From positions 7,564,001-7,628,000 of the forward strand of contig CP053175.1 of the NCBI GenBank assembly GCA_014607495.2: a DNA stretch of 64,000 nt, in the 5' to 3' direction. This stretch comes from Carposina sasakii (lineage: Eukaryota > Arthropoda > Insecta > Lepidoptera > Carposinidae). The position numbers and the translations under genes were made by a program. Positions 11,882 through 23,506 of this stretch are shown in pieces; within the stretch, counting starts at the first letter, position 1, and every line of letters begins with the position of its first letter. The notes under the pieces are model-generated. The model saw nothing but the letters and a program-made list of their open reading frames with translations. It did not search any database and was not told the origin of the DNA.

Positions 11882-12361
11882 CTGTGGCATGCCAAAATAA
11901 AACATGAAATAAAATAAAACAAAAAATAAATTAGTGAAGCAAATTAGGAATATAATGAAGCTTAATTATTAAGAAAAAAAATTAAATTCTTTATGGCATT
12001 AAACAAGTTGACAAGTGAATCAGTATTGCGTTACTAATATCCCTCGCAATATCGGATCGTAATAACATAACTAGGCTCACAAAAAATCTATAGCCTATAA
12101 AAGTTCAAGATAAAATTAAAATAAAGTAATATAATTTGAAGTTTAAATACCGTATAATTATATAACTTTAAAGTATAAATCACCAAGTCATTACTTATTT
12201 TATTTACTTATTTATTTTATTTATATAAAGTAGCTCAATTTCTAAAAACGAACTGATTGACTCGCCAAATATAATGAATTATGGTAAATCAGCATCCACA
12301 GTTTAGATCGAAATTACTGGATAATTATTAGGACATACGTTATGTTTAAAATATAATTTAC

Positions 12362-12462
12362 CTTATTAGGAGGTTGCTGTAGGCCGTGGAAGGGCAGGTT
12401 CTCGTAGAGACCTGGGTCGACGCCGCCGTTCGCTGTATTATCTATGCCATTGGTAGGAGGGC
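12362..12462 (-). CDS. Ig gene, cytoplasmic exon with YENL motif
   Basis: The acceptor TTAATATTCCAG is followed by 101 nt to AAG|GTAAAT (phase 1 in, phase 0 out). The peptide after the split Ser is PPTNGIDNTANGGVDPGLYE followed by NLPFHG and QQPPNK. The GLYENLPF tyrosine motif fits the YxN pattern also seen in the next exon. Confidence 0.8.
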
Positions 12463-12787
12463 CTGGAATATTAAAGCTGAGTCTTGAAAATGCTTAGAGG
12501 CTTAATAATTAAGGATTACTGATTACAGTAATTTAATTAGATAAGTAATTATTAAAACTTATTGCAGTTTTAATAATAATATATCAATTTGGACTTCTTT
12601 CAATTTTGAAATGGACTATTTGCATTTTTTTAGTGGTTATACTAAATAAAAAAAATTGCTGAATTTATAACATATCGATCAATACGATAAGTATTATACA
12701 AGATAATTATGTAAACTGTTTAAGGTAAAAACGGAAACCTTAAAACTACAAGCATAAACAAAACTAGGCAAACCATGCAATACTTAC

Positions 12788-12886
12788 TGTCTCCGGGCTT
12801 TTTTCTTTTCCTATTCATTTTAGTTGGCTCTTCGCTAAAAGGCTTTACACTGGCTGCGATTCTATCAGGCCTTTTAAATGATACAA
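12788..12886 (-). CDS. Ig gene, basic cytoplasmic exon
   Basis: The acceptor GTTTTTAG is followed by 99 nt to GACA|GTAAGT (phase 1 in, phase 1 out). The peptide VSFKRPDRIAASVKPFSEEP then reads into a strongly basic stretch with NRKRKKPGD. It accepts the G left by either 13301..14046 or 14620..14675. Confidence 0.75.
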
Positions 12887-13300
12887 CTAAAAACATGCTA
12901 GAGGTTAGCATACAATTAAAGTCATAAATCGTGCAAGCAAATCAATAAAGCCAAGCATAAAATACAGAAATATGCATAAAGATTCGAGCGGATTGTGAAG
13001 TATTATTAAAAAAGTTCAGATATTTTGATTGAAAACCTAATTTAATGATGGTGGTGATTTTTTACTATATGGTGTAGCTTTAGAAATTCTATACAGAATG
13101 TTGTTTTGGATTGGATCGCTTTAATAATTTTGAAATAGAAAAAAAAAAGTTTCTTTCTAGAGCATTATAGTGTGCACATTAGTGTACCTATAATGAAGTA
13201 TGTAGGATCTCAATTAACTTTAATTGTTTTACCAAACAACAGTCTGTATAAAAATATAATACTCGTATTAGTGAATTAACGTGAATGACAATGTAACTAC

Positions 13301-14046
13301 CTCCTTGAGTAACAATAACATTTGGCGCTTCACTTTGAAAAAATGACCTAAGTCTATTCTTTGGAACAATATGACCAGACTTGTTCAAATTGATAAGCGA
13401 AATAGCCCGTTTATTAGATTTATTAATCTTCTTGTATTTGCCACTATCATCATCGGAACCTTCGCTTTTTCTTCTCAAGTTTTTCAATAATCCACTAACA
13501 ACGTTTTGCGTGTAACGTCTAGGCTTACCATTCTTCTTTGAATACTCAGATCTACTTGGTGATGGATCGTTTGATTTATTTTCTTCAGCTTTACTTCTAT
13601 TTCTTTCAAGTAAACCTAAATTAGCTTCATCTTTGTCTTCAGTCTTAACGTTAGCAGCATTCTGTAACCTGGCTTGATTTTTCGGACTAAGCGTATGATT
13701 TGAATTGACATGTACTAGCACTCCAGGTTTTAACGGCCATTTGCTGGGCGTAGTCACCGTTTGTACTTTATCATTTTCAGTAGTCGGCGATTGTGGTTCT
13801 ATTTCCTCATCTCTTTTTGGTCTACTAGCGTTGATAGTAGCTTCTAGCTGCGATAAGTTTGCTTGCAAGCTACTGGTTGTATTGTCTTTGAATTTGTCCA
13901 TTTCTACATTGTGGGTGTCTACTAATCTGGTCCTGTCCGTCGATTTTGGACTAAATGATAGGTTTATACGTGGCGATAAAGCAGGTAAAGCTTGTGATAT
14001 AATTGACTGGGCTATAGACACTTCGTTTAGACAGCTACCATCCGGA
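13301..14046 (-). CDS. Ig gene, large alternative cytoplasmic exon
   Basis: The acceptor TTTTTCTCATTAG starts a 746-nt exon (phase 2 in, phase 1 out, donor GGAG|GTAGTT), about 248 codons. The product is Ser/Asn/Lys-rich and probably disordered (for example SLINLNKSGHIVPKNRLRSF near its end). It has the same entry and exit phase as the 56-nt exon at 14620..14675, so the two fit as alternatives, not in tandem, unless a weaker internal acceptor (GTGTCTATAG) is used. The plus-strand frame at 13705..14070 is a shadow. Confidence 0.65.
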
Positions 14047-14619
14047 CTAATGAGAAAAATAATTAAATAACATATTAAATTCATGCTGACAGGTAAAAAA
14101 GAAAAATAAATTAATGAATAAATTAATATGATGAAATCAAACGAATATATGTTAGTTTTCTTATTGTAATGATATTCTTTTTATCGTGGACTAATCAACT
14201 TATTTTATTTCCAAATGAATATATGTATAAAATGACCATACGAGTAAATAAAATTTAAATAATGAAGATAAGAAATAAGCTGTAAAGTAGATATAAAAAC
14301 ATATTGAAGTATTTAAAAACGTCACAGTCAAATACACAATAATACATACAATATGTATTAAATAATTATCAAAAATAAATACACCTACATACGATACATA
14401 AGTATAAAGAAACTAGAAGAATGCTTTCTAGTCGAGGACCATGCAAGAAGAACTGCACATAATTTCGACAAATAAAAACCACACGAGCTACGAAAAATCA
14501 CACAAAATCTTATTAAATCAAATTCAATTTAGCCAAAACTGCGTGAAATAATACGAAAGCATTCTTCACTCTAACTGAAGAATAATACACAGAAGAATAA
14601 ATATATGTTAGTTTTATAC

Positions 14620-14675
14620 CTGAGCTATTAATAGTAGTCAATCTCAGTACATCTGGTGTTAGAGCTGTTAGGAAC
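14620..14675 (-). CDS. Ig gene, short alternative cytoplasmic exon (56 nt)
   Basis: The acceptor CTTGTCAAG (an AAG site) and donor CTCAG|GTATAA enclose FLTALTPDVLRLTTINSS between split codons (phase 2 in, phase 1 out). It joins in frame from 16049..16082 and into 12788..12886. Other frames have stops. The unusual acceptor lowers confidence. Confidence 0.5.
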
Positions 14676-14699
14676 CTTGACAAGAATAATATAAATATT

Positions 14700-16040
14700 A
14701 TTTGATGTATAAAATTTATTTACAATTTAAAAAATACGCTTAAAGATTATGAAAAATTAAATGACTCGACAGTTAAACTGTGTTAAGAGTTATATGATTA
14801 TTATATTATTAAGAGTTATGTTAAGAGTATAAACTCAAAACATGCGACTAAAATCTAGATCATCCAAAAACTAAATCTATTTAGTTAGGTATCGACAAAG
14901 TAAAATCAGCCGTTGGTCCAAGCAGTGCTAAAATACAGGCGAAAACTGAACACTAACACTGTTTCTAAAAGCCAAATACTTATAGAGGAATATAACTGTA
15001 ACTTTCCACGATAGTCATAATTTTAAAATTGCAAAATTGTTTATGGTTAAAATCACAGGTTTAAATAAATTATTTGCAAGAGAATCGCGCTTTAAAATAC
15101 ATACGTAAACTTGGTCAGATTGCAATTCCCTAAAATGACGATTGTTCTTTGGTGTAAGTGGAGTTCATAATTATGATAAAGTACCTAAGTGTCTACAAGT
15201 ATATCCAGTAAATGTTTACGTTGAAAAAATATCATAAAAATCTTAAAATTCATTACCTAAAATAATTAATATAATTTTTTTAATGTATTAAGATTTTTTA
15301 TTATTGTTGCTTGTTACAGTTACATTCAACTAGTAAGTATCGAACTTTGGACCTTATGTTTTCGGCCTTAGGGTCTAATCCCTGATGGAATAACTAGCGG
15401 CGATCTGGTGGGAGGCATTGAGAGAGTGTGCCAAGAATCTGCTCGGACCAATGGCGTGGCTGCAAAGTTATCGATAGGAAAAACATAAATATTACGAAAT
15501 ATAAGGGACTATAAAGTAAAATAATGTAGTAGAGATTATACTTTAAGTTATTTAGAGGTAAAAATAAAATAAATTAAAATATTACTTAATATTTGTTATA
15601 TGTAGGAATATATAAAAAAATAAATAATTATATTTGCCAATTTAATAATTAGAAATATATTTATTAATGGTAGGGAAATCTATGTCTTTAAGTTCTACAA
15701 AGCTAAAAGATAGCACTATCTATTATTTTATTATATATTGTAGCAAAGGTAAATTATTAGGTTAATTGTAAATCTATAAATAATAAAACAAATAATACGT
15801 AAAATTATATAAATACATATGGATTCTTACTAAAGTTAAAGGGGATTTAGCTAGAGCTACCTAATCGAATAAAACAAAAACAAATAAAAAATATATATAA
15901 ACGCTAATTACATTTTTTTTTCTAAACATTATTTGCATAATAAAAAATATTTAATATTCAAAATATTTGTCAGAAAAAAAAACTACGAAATGTAATGGAC
16001 AACACATTAAGCTAAATAAAATAAAAGGAAACAAAAAGAA
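14700..16040 (-). other. Intron, AT-rich, nothing recognised
   Basis: Mostly A/T-rich low-complexity sequence. A short less AT-rich piece near 15335..15475 may be a repeat remnant. I see no exon. Confidence 0.5.
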
Positions 16041-16048
16041 AAACTTAC

Positions 16049-16082
16049 TTTTCTCTCTCTTCTAATTCCACTGGATTATTGT
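16049..16082 (-). CDS. Ig gene, 34-nt juxtamembrane exon
   Basis: ACCAAATTTAG|AC...GAAAA|GTAAGT. With the T left by the transmembrane exon it reads YNNPVELEERE and leaves AA (phase 2). The frame agreement on both sides and the strong donor support it despite its size. Confidence 0.7.
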
Positions 16083-16426
16083 CTAAATTTGGTCGAAAAT
16101 TGTTAATTGTTTAGTGTTTTAGTAGGCAGCGTCCGGAAAAGAAAAAAAAATCAGATAAGCGAATGTTAATACATCAAACAACATGAAACAAAAGTCAAAT
16201 GTAATTCAATTAATTTCGCAAAAATTTATATTTTATTTTATTATTTACTTACAACAAACTATAAAAATAACTTGTCAAAATCATTACGGCTAATTATATT
16301 ATTTAAATACGTATATAAAATAGAATTACAATGACTACATTTAAATACTAGAAGTAAAACTCCACAAATACAAAACAGCACAATATTGTCTCCTCAAGTT
16401 CGACCAATTGGCCGACCTATACTCAC

Positions 16427-16561
16427 ACTTGGACTTGGCTCGCATGCGGCGGCAGATGCAGATGATGATGATGCAGAGGATGACGGTGACGATGAGCACG
16501 ACGAGCGCGATGCCTCCGATAAGGAGAAGCTTGTCCTGGTCACGCCACCAGGCTGTACTGC
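16427..16561 (-). CDS. Ig gene, transmembrane exon
   Basis: Begins GSTAWWRDQDKLLLIGG, then a run of about 23 hydrophobic residues (IALVVLIVTVILCIIIICIC) and the basic stop-transfer RRMRAKSK. Acceptor ACCTTTTTAG, donor AAGT|GTGAGT, phase 1 in and out. It follows the last Ig exon directly, so there is no fibronectin III domain. The plus-strand frame at 16408..16590 is a shadow. Confidence 0.9.
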
Positions 16562-16599
16562 CTAAAAAGGTCACAAGTGTGTGTCACTAAAATGGGTAT

Positions 16600-18140
16600 G
16601 GTAAGCGGAATGAAATTTCGAAATGAGATAGATTTTATTGCCATTATTATATCAATGTTATTGGCCGTCAGAAAAAGATTAATCTTAATTTTCAAATTTT
16701 ATGAATTTCTTTTAAAACACAGAATATTTTAAGCGTCAAAAATAAGTTTTTAGTTAAGGTATTCTTGTTAGAATAATTGTAGTTTAAAAATCTTAAATAT
16801 TTCTCAAATAATCAGTTGTCATTATTACAAATATAAGGAGAGTTTGGTTTATTATGAATTAATTCTATTAATAATCGTATGTACAATATATTATTAGAGT
16901 TTTATGATAATAATAATTAAATAAACTTACAATAATTGAGGTAACATTTAAATTATAAATATAAGTTTCATACCTATAAGTAAGAAAGACTAAACATATA
17001 ATAAAAATAAGAAAATTAAAAATAGAATAGCTACTCGTAATAATATAGATAACATTGACACATAACGGCACTCATTACTTACTATAACTTTCCAAGTTGG
17101 CTGCAAAACCAAAAACATTTCATAAAATATCTAAGAAACTTTTAAATACCTTAAATAGAATACAAGACAGAACATATGAATTTCGATGATAAAATTGCAA
17201 TTATTACCTCAAATAAAATTTAGTAGATACCTATTACAACAATAGTGATTTCTATCTTATCTTCGTTTAAGTGATATGACGATATAAAAATTATTTAAAC
17301 AAAAAAACCCGACGAATAAAAATTCTGGCCAGTGTCACTGTCAGGATTAAGAAACTAATGATACCTCTCAAGCTCAATTACGACAAGCCGTAGGCTCTAG
17401 AAATACACATACACAAATACAGGATGATTTTTGGTCGTCAACGTTCCCGAAAACTACGGAATCTCCTCATCATCACGATCATTTTTTCTAGAAAGCATAC
17501 CTGGGCAGTGTCTGCTTCCCAAAATATTAGGGTCCAAAGTTCAGTAAATAGACTGCGTTTTTCTGCATAAATGCACAGTCACGCGTGGCAAGATTTTTTC
17601 ATGAGAAATAATTGATATCTGTCTATGAAAAAACTAGCATAAACACTGGACACTATAAATTTCGCCCGATAAAGTAATTAAATAAAAAAAAATAAAAAAT
17701 TACATCGTTTCCCAGCATTTTTTTGGCATAAACTTACTTTATTTAATGTATAGAGTACGCACCCTTCGTTAAGGGTGGCAACGAAAAAACACCCTGTACA
17801 TTCACCTGAAAAACATACTGGCACAGTTTGGCTAAAAAAGTGACATGAATACCTATATAAACGAAAATTAATCTTATGTCACTCTAGTGATAATTTCATT
17901 AAGATGTCCGTGACACTTGAACCTAAACTTAGAGTTGGACCTACCTGTCCATGACTAATTTTGAGTTTGGCTTTAGGTGTGATCGTCAGAATCGACTACA
18001 TTAAGATAACTGGGCAATTTGGTTTGCATTTATATTTCTGGATCACCTTCATAGGGGTCCAGATAAAAACTGGCGGTGCAGACTGGTTTACATGTTTATT
18101 CTGACACAATATTTTTCTGAATTTACATCTCTATATTCGA
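16600..18140 (-). other. Intron with MITE remnants
   Basis: No exon seen. A probable element lies at about 17418..17802, starting 'acaggatgatttttggtcg' and ending 'aacaccctgta', related by 'catcacgatcattttttct' and 'cttactttatt..atgtata' blocks to 21905..22065. A diverged copy of the 3452..3585 MITE is at about 17905..18000. Confidence 0.5.
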
Positions 18141-18148
18141 ATTCGTAC

Positions 18149-18326
18149 CTGTAACATCTCTCTCACAAGGCCGCGACTCCCCGACAGTATTGTTAGCGAC
18201 ACATAGGTACGTGCGGTACACCTCCACTCCGGTGCTGAGCTTGAGGAAGCTCTGTACTCCGCTCTGCCAGATCCTCTCGTCGGTCAGACTGTCGTTGTCA
18301 TTCTTTAGCTTCCACGTGAACGATAC
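18149..18326 (-). CDS. Ig gene, last Ig domain, second half
   Basis: Phase 0 in, phase 1 out (178 nt). Begins VSFTWKLKNDNDS, with the core Trp of strand C, and contains VEVYRTYLCVANNTVGES, the YxC...N..G signature of strands F-G. The preceding exon supplies the first Cys (VLVCTAHANPSE). Confidence 0.9.
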
Positions 18327-18692
18327 CTGATGCAGTTATATTAGCTATCAGAAACGATTTGCATAGTAAACAATTATTATAAAGGCGAAGAACATTGGAA
18401 GACCGAAGGGCTCTAATTCTTACTTACTGATGAAGTACGAGTATTAGATATCAGCTAAGATTAAATGCATAGTACTTAAACAGTTATTGCAAAGGCGAGG
18501 AATATAGAAAGGCTCGAATTCTCACTTATCCCTCGATATGCAAGTTAAAAAGAAAATGGCTAGTTTGTGATCTCCTGATTTTCCTTAGCGTGACGTTCAA
18601 AATCGAGAGAGATGGCGGCGCACTATGGAAGCCCTCTGACTTATTTAGCGGACACAGGAATTTAAGTCAAGTAAATCACTAATCTTGGTATA

Positions 18693-19090
18693 CTGGGTGT
18701 AAAAAGACAACGTTGTTCTTTTAATACCTTGTATTCTTTGTAACATCACCATCATTTTTTCTATGGAAATACCCCTGGGAAACCACGGGTTTCCAAGATA
18801 TTGAAGTCCAAAGTTACATTATAATTTTCTTTTTTTTTTTACATAAATTCATCTGGAATCGGTTATCAAACATTTTTTTTAAAGATACCATGTCATAATG
18901 TTAAAATGTTAGTTTTGTAGGTACAGTTATACTTTGCGCATCAAACGAATACATTGCTTGAAATAAAATTATATTTTTTTTCATTATTTTTTTTGTCATT
19001 ACCCAGGCTTGGTTCCATAGGAAAAAAAGGTCGTAACCTTATAAAGAATACAAGGTATCAAAAAAAACAACGTTGTCTTTTTACATTCTG
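18693..19090. mobile_element. MITE with about 45-bp inverted ends, copy 2
   Basis: Left end CTGGGTGTAAAAAGACAACG and right end ...GTCTTTTTACATTCTG are inverted repeats, flanked on both sides by TATA. The interior matches 1224..1593 over most of its length ('accacgggtttccaagatat', 'gcatcaaacgaatacattgc'). Confidence 0.8.
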
Positions 19091-19097
19091 TATAATC

Positions 19098-19353
19098 CTG
19101 CCGCGTGGTGCCGGCAAAGTAGAATTCGTACCACCCCATGTCTGCCCGTGGGTATCGTACGAGGCGATTAAGGGTTTCCGGGAGGTGGGCAGCAGCGCCT
19201 CCCGTGTTGTGAACATAGTCCAAAATACAAACTGCGGTCACCAACCCGCCTGCCCAGCGTGGTGACTATGGGCAAATACCCCCCATGGCAGTCTTGTGGA
19301 GTGCCCTGGGGGAGGCCTACGTTCAGCAGTGGACTGCAATAGGCTGATGATGA
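19098..19353 (+). repeat. SINE-like repeat with (TGA)n tail, full copy
   Basis: Starts 'ccgcgtggtgccggcaaag', includes 'ttaagggtttccgggaggtg', 'gtccaaaatacaaactgcgg' and 'ctgggggaggcctacg', and ends 'gactgcaataggctgatgat' with TGA repeats. Other copies: 36462..36700, 49030..49192 (5' truncated), 45101..45298 with 46026..46076 (minus, interrupted), and pieces at 37003..37075 (minus) and 61197..61266. It abuts the MITE at 18693..19090. Confidence 0.75.
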
Positions 19354-19404
19354 TGATAATCCTGAGAATGCCGAGGGAGTTCGCGAAACATATAGGTTAG
19401 ACTA

Positions 19405-19590
19405 AAATAGTCCTGTACTGATACTAGGCTTCGCTATAATACTTCAGGTACATTTCCTTCCGTGACCTAACAGTCGACTAAGGAACTCAGGGGCGTTCTC
19501 TCAGGCGATGATCTAGCAATGTCATTGCTAGATCTTCTGTCTGTCCTTTAGTCTGTCCTCGCTATGCTAAACGTGCCTGGATCTTTTTCT
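19405..19590 (-). repeat. Dispersed repeat (SINE-like), minus copy
   Basis: The minus strand shows 'aggatcataaag...', 'tttagcatagcgagg', 'gcctgagagaacgcc' and 'cttagtcgactgttagg', matching the family described at 1680..1815 with divergence. Confidence 0.5.
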
Positions 19591-19681
19591 TTATGATCCT
19601 GCAGTTTTACGTAGCCAACTTTGGGAACACCGCCGTATATATAATTATAAATAGCTAGAAAATAAAGGAATTATAAGTTAC

Positions 19682-19764
19682 CTCAGAAGGATTGGCGTGT
19701 GCGGTACAAACAAGTACTTGGTCTCCGTCCATTTCGATTTGTTTGATACCGCATTCGGGAACAA
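19682..19764 (-). CDS. Ig gene, last Ig domain, first half
   Basis: TTTTTGTTCCAG acceptor, donor GAG|GTAACT; phase 1 in, phase 0 out. Reads F(split)-VPECGIKQIEMDGDQVLVCT then AHANPSE; the Cys in VLVC is the strand-B cysteine. Confidence 0.85.
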
Positions 19765-19970
19765 CTGGAACAAAAATGGGTGTTTCAAAATAGAAAGTGT
19801 TTAAAAAAATTGTTCCTTTGATTGATGGCGCTATTTAGTTACAGCATACCAAAAAATATTAGTTCCGAAATCAAGCATAGGAGTTATTCTACGAAATGGA
19901 CTCTTTATTGGGACCCTAGCTTTTGTAAATCATAATATCTATGGGACTTAAAGGTGAAGAGCATGCAGAA

Positions 19971-20396
19971 GGTATAAAAGAGGAGGTGGGACTATGAACT
20001 GAGTCGTGTGGCAATCGTGAGGCCATGACGTCATGATAGGGGCGGAGCTTCAGCGCCAGTGTAACGCAGTAGCTGTAACCACACGCTTGTGCTCCGAAAT
20101 GTAACCGTATTAAAATTACAAAGACACTAGCGCCTTTATCAGGGTACTTTTTTACCAAAACGTATAATATTGCCATCTAGTGATGAGTAATTGCACTAGT
20201 AAAACAATCTTGAACCATATTAATAATGAGCAAGTAATTTGACTAGTCACTACAAGGTGGTTTCTATGTAAATGGGCAGGGCTACAGTGTTCAATGCTCC
20301 CCTCGTCCCATACTTTACACACCTCCGCTCCGCGGCACACTAGTTTTGTATGAAAATATACTTAGCCGCTACTCCTCTTTTATTTCTACTCCATGG
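19971..20396. repeat. About 0.4-kb dispersed repeat, copy 1
   Basis: Shares long near-identical blocks with 23507..23892 ('gaggccatgacgtcatgata', 'gcagtagctgtaaccacacg', 'actagtcactacaaggtggt', 'tttctatgtaaatgggcagg') and both copies end at CTCCATGG. The copies lie in direct orientation on either side of the exon at 20779..20978. Type unknown; it has no inverted ends that I can see. Confidence 0.75.
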
Positions 20397-20504
20397 TGAA
20401 GGGTGTAATTTGACACCTTTGGCCTACCTTTTTGGAGATAATTGGCGAGGCCTATATATCCAGGCTATATCTATAAGATATATAAAAATCTGCTTGCTCT
20501 GCGT

Positions 20505-20763
20505 GATCGAATCAGAAATGAGGAGATCCGCAGACGTACAAAATCACCGACATAGCTCAACGGCATAGCTCAGCAAGCTGAAGTGTCAATGGGCAGGGCA
20601 CATAGCTCGAAGAACTGATGGCCGATGGAGTCGGAAAGTTCTAGAGTGGATACTACGTATCGGCAAGCGCAGCGTGGGAAGGCCACCCACGAGGTGGACG
20701 GATGACCTGGCCAAGGTTGCGTGCGTCGGTTGAATGCAGGCTGCTTCCGACTGATGATGATGA
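20505..20763 (+). mobile_element. RTE-like LINE 3' fragment
   Basis: Plus-strand sequence matching, with changes, the 3' coding end and tail of the LINE at 40510..41870 ('gaatcagaaatgaggagatc', 'agctgaagtgtcaatgggc', 'cggaaagttctagagtggat', 'gggaaggccacccacgaggt') and ending in (TGA)n. Its tail stops about 15 nt inside the intron from the 5' splice site of exon 20779..20978. Confidence 0.8.
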
Positions 20764-20778
20764 TATAAAAATACTTAC

Positions 20779-20978
20779 ACATAACATCCAAGAAAACATT
20801 GGTACTAATAGACCCATGTTTGTTATAAGCTTCACAGGTGTAGTTTCCAGCGTTTCGTCTATTCGTCTCGCTCAGAAGTAGGGTGTTGGTAGAGGACAGA
20901 GGTAGGGTGCTGTTGTCTTTGCCGTCGGGATTCTTCGGGTTTTCTCGGCGCCACGAGTAGCTTGGCTTCGGGAATCCC
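20779..20978 (-). CDS. Ig gene, sixth visible Ig domain, second half
   Basis: Acceptor CTGCTACACCAG, donor ATGT|GTAAGT; phase 2 in, phase 1 out (200 nt). Reads GFPKPSYSWRRENPKN..., has the strand-C Trp and the strand-F signature RNAGNYTCEAYNKHGS, and ends NVFLDVM, the usual domain edge. Confidence 0.9.
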
Positions 20979-21021
20979 CTGGTGTAGCAGAAAGAGAAGG
21001 AAGATCTTTTAATTTACTATC

Positions 21022-21120
21022 AGGGGCCAATTCTCGAAAAGTCTCGAGTTGGAACGAAGCCGAAACGGAACCATTGTAGACGCTGAGAACAAAGCAATAT
21101 AGTATATTTCATTACGAGTG
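21022..21120. repeat. Head of 'ccaattctcgaaaagtctcg' MITE
   Basis: Begins 'caggggccaattctcgaaaa', followed by 'gaacgaagccgaaacgg' and 'gtagacgctgagaacaaagc', the same blocks that open the full copy at 42431..42706; the rest is absent here. Confidence 0.55.
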
Positions 21121-22116
21121 CGGAAATCCTGTCATTGCAAAGAGTTCTGACAAATGTCTACCCGAGCCGAGGCGCAGCCGAAGGTGAGGGTTGACAGTCG
21201 GAACAAGTTGCAATCACGGTTCCGCACGTGTACTGACAGTTGCGAGGCTATTTTTAATCCTCACCCGGGTGGGAATCGAACACGAGTTGCGCTCTTACCA
21301 AAAAATGATGACGAATTTTACCATCCCAATTTAATAAATCTAAGCTGAAAACAATGTTTAAAGATGGCGCCAACCTTTTTTTTTGTTTAGTTTATCCCGA
21401 AGGAAAGGCAAGGGGAACTAAGCCCATACAGCCATTGTCTGTAGTAAATGATTTCTGAATATATGATGGATGATATTGATGATGATGAATGGAAACGTCG
21501 GGAAAATCCTCAAGAATGGGTGTAAAATTAGTAAAGATCAAAAAGAATTGCAGAAACAACTTACATGAGCTCATGAAGAGATCGTATTCCGACTAAAGTT
21601 TTACTTAGCTTATCTGCATATAAAACTATGCACACGCATTAGATTTATATCATAAGTAGACAAAATATAACATATCTACCAGAAAACATCACTTTTCGGA
21701 CTCATGCAAGCCATTTACAAATAAATTTTGAATATTCACAAGAAAATTACACTTCGAATCTCTAACAGAGATTTATTTGTTTTCTTCACTCATTCCAAAA
21801 AATGCCCATGCACTGAACCTATGTCAAAGTTTCGGACGTAAACTTTGTCGTCATGGCTAATGCAACTACAAATAGAACATGGAAAACTAATTGATGATAG
21901 AAACATACAGATGAAACGTTTACGGATCATCACGATCATTTTTCTCCATGGAAGCATACCTCCCTCCAGCATTTTCAGGATTTTTCACCGTCGAATCGCA
22001 CTCAAGGGCGCATAAACTTACTTTATTTCATGTATAGAATACGTACCCTTCGTTAAAGGTTCCTGTAGATTAAAATTTTAAATTAGCAGCTATGTATTTA
22101 TGGTTGCATGCTAGGT

Positions 22117-22268
22117 GCTTGGATCTGGCTTCTCGTTGCGACTGTAGTGTCTTGTGTTCGTGATCATGAGTAGGCAGATCCGAGGGTCAGCGGAGGGTAT
22201 AGGGCCCGGTGGCGGGCGATCCCTCAATAGAGATTTGAACTTCCGAATAGTGACGCCTGATACAATTC
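22117..22268. repeat. Diverged copy of the 'agatccgagggtcagtgg' MITE
   Basis: Contains 'cagatccgagggtcagcgg', 'gggcccggtggcgggcg' and ends 'gaacttccgaatagtgacgc', which is the inverse of the start of the copy at 32950..33167 ('ggcgttacaattcggaag'). Confidence 0.55.
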
Positions 22269-22549
22269 AATATAAAATGAACCCTAACTACCTAATTGAA
22301 TCAAATCATTAAATCTGATATTGAAACAAATTAGTAGCTTCATTTTAGAAATATTTTCATGAATCATAAAAACTTCTATGAATTATTTTTAGTAATAACT
22401 TCGTGGTTGGTTTTTTCTTTTTAATAGACATTATTTTGACAGTTGGGAAAGAGAACGCACGATTTCGGAAAAGGTAATGAAAAAGCACGAGTGGCCCACA
22501 TCCCGAACGCTATACGTCCCTGCAATACGCCACTTTTTGAGCAACTGTA

Positions 22550-22765
22550 TTAAAAATTAGTTTACGGTGACGTAATTAGACACATTTCAGCACGAGACAG
22601 ATATTTGTTTTTATTCTGTCATCTTCGCGATCGATGCGTGCTAAAATATACCTTATTAGGTACTCAAGCAGTAAGTATTATTGCTTTGCACCGCGTTTCG
22701 TTAACGGTTCGTTAGTGGTTGCGTTTCGGCTCAGTAATTTTTCAAGAATTGCCCCCCTGGCTTGT
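22550..22765. repeat. 3' part of 'ccaattctcgaaaag' MITE
   Basis: Matches 42515..42706 ('cagatatttgtttttattct', 'gcgtgctaaaatataccttatt'-type blocks, 'gcaccgcgtttcgttaacgg'). The reading frame that starts at 22634 is built from this repeat and is not a gene. Confidence 0.6.
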
Positions 22766-22994
22766 AACAGGGTCACCTATCGGACGCAAGATAGAAAAAC
22801 AGTCCAAATACAAATCCTAGAACGCGATAACGAAGTTTTTCAGAATGATTGGAATATATACATGGGGCAAACAATAACTAGTGGCCCGGTGGGGCCGGAA
22901 GCGCCTCCCTTTTCACCAACTCCCAGAGGCTCTAGAAATTCTAATATTGAGTTTAGAGGTGTAAAAGTAACGAATAAAAAAAATAAAATAAAAA

Positions 22995-23310
22995 AAGCGT
23001 TCCCGTATGTATTCGTTACTTTGACCATGAGTACTCGTTACTATCGTATCGTTACCGTACTCGTTACTTCTGATACCGCATATGGTATAGTATGTAGTAT
23101 GGTAACGAGTCGAATCTGTGAAAACTGTCGACGTTGTACCAAATTTGTAATGAATTTACTATTTAGAAAATTTTAACCACAAACTTAAATTATATTATAC
23201 GTAAAATAATGATACGAAACATGCGAGTAACAAGACGAATTCCTGGGTAACGTTTCGTTACTCGGTACTTGATGGAGTACCCGTTACTCAGTAACGAATA
23301 CATACGGTTT
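22995..23310. repeat. Foldback repeat rich in GTTACTCG/CGAGTAAC
   Basis: 'cgtatgtattcgttac' near 23005 is inverted as 'gtaacgaatacatacgg' near 23295, and short GTTACTCG/CGTTAC motifs in both orientations fill the interval. Probably a MITE; no terminal duplication was identified. Confidence 0.5.
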
Positions 23311-23506
23311 GTTACAGCTTTAATTAAGTTATCTCAAAGAGTAATATTATAGGGGAAAAGAAAGTCCTTCTTGTGAGTTTTCATACCTAACATTATGTAT
23401 ATTTCTATTATGTAGTTTTAATAATTTACAGTCGCTTCTTAGGTCCCCGGGGATTTTTAATGCTTCATCAGCATTTTTCTGGCCGCCTCTATTGATTAAT
23501 AATATG

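Noticed and set aside
13705..14070. Plus-strand 121-codon frame with a membrane-like stretch
   Set aside because: It is antisense to the cytoplasmic exon 13301..14046, with no independent support.
22634..23176. 180-codon plus-strand frame
   Set aside because: It is composed of a MITE fragment and a foldback repeat; no domain and no splice context.
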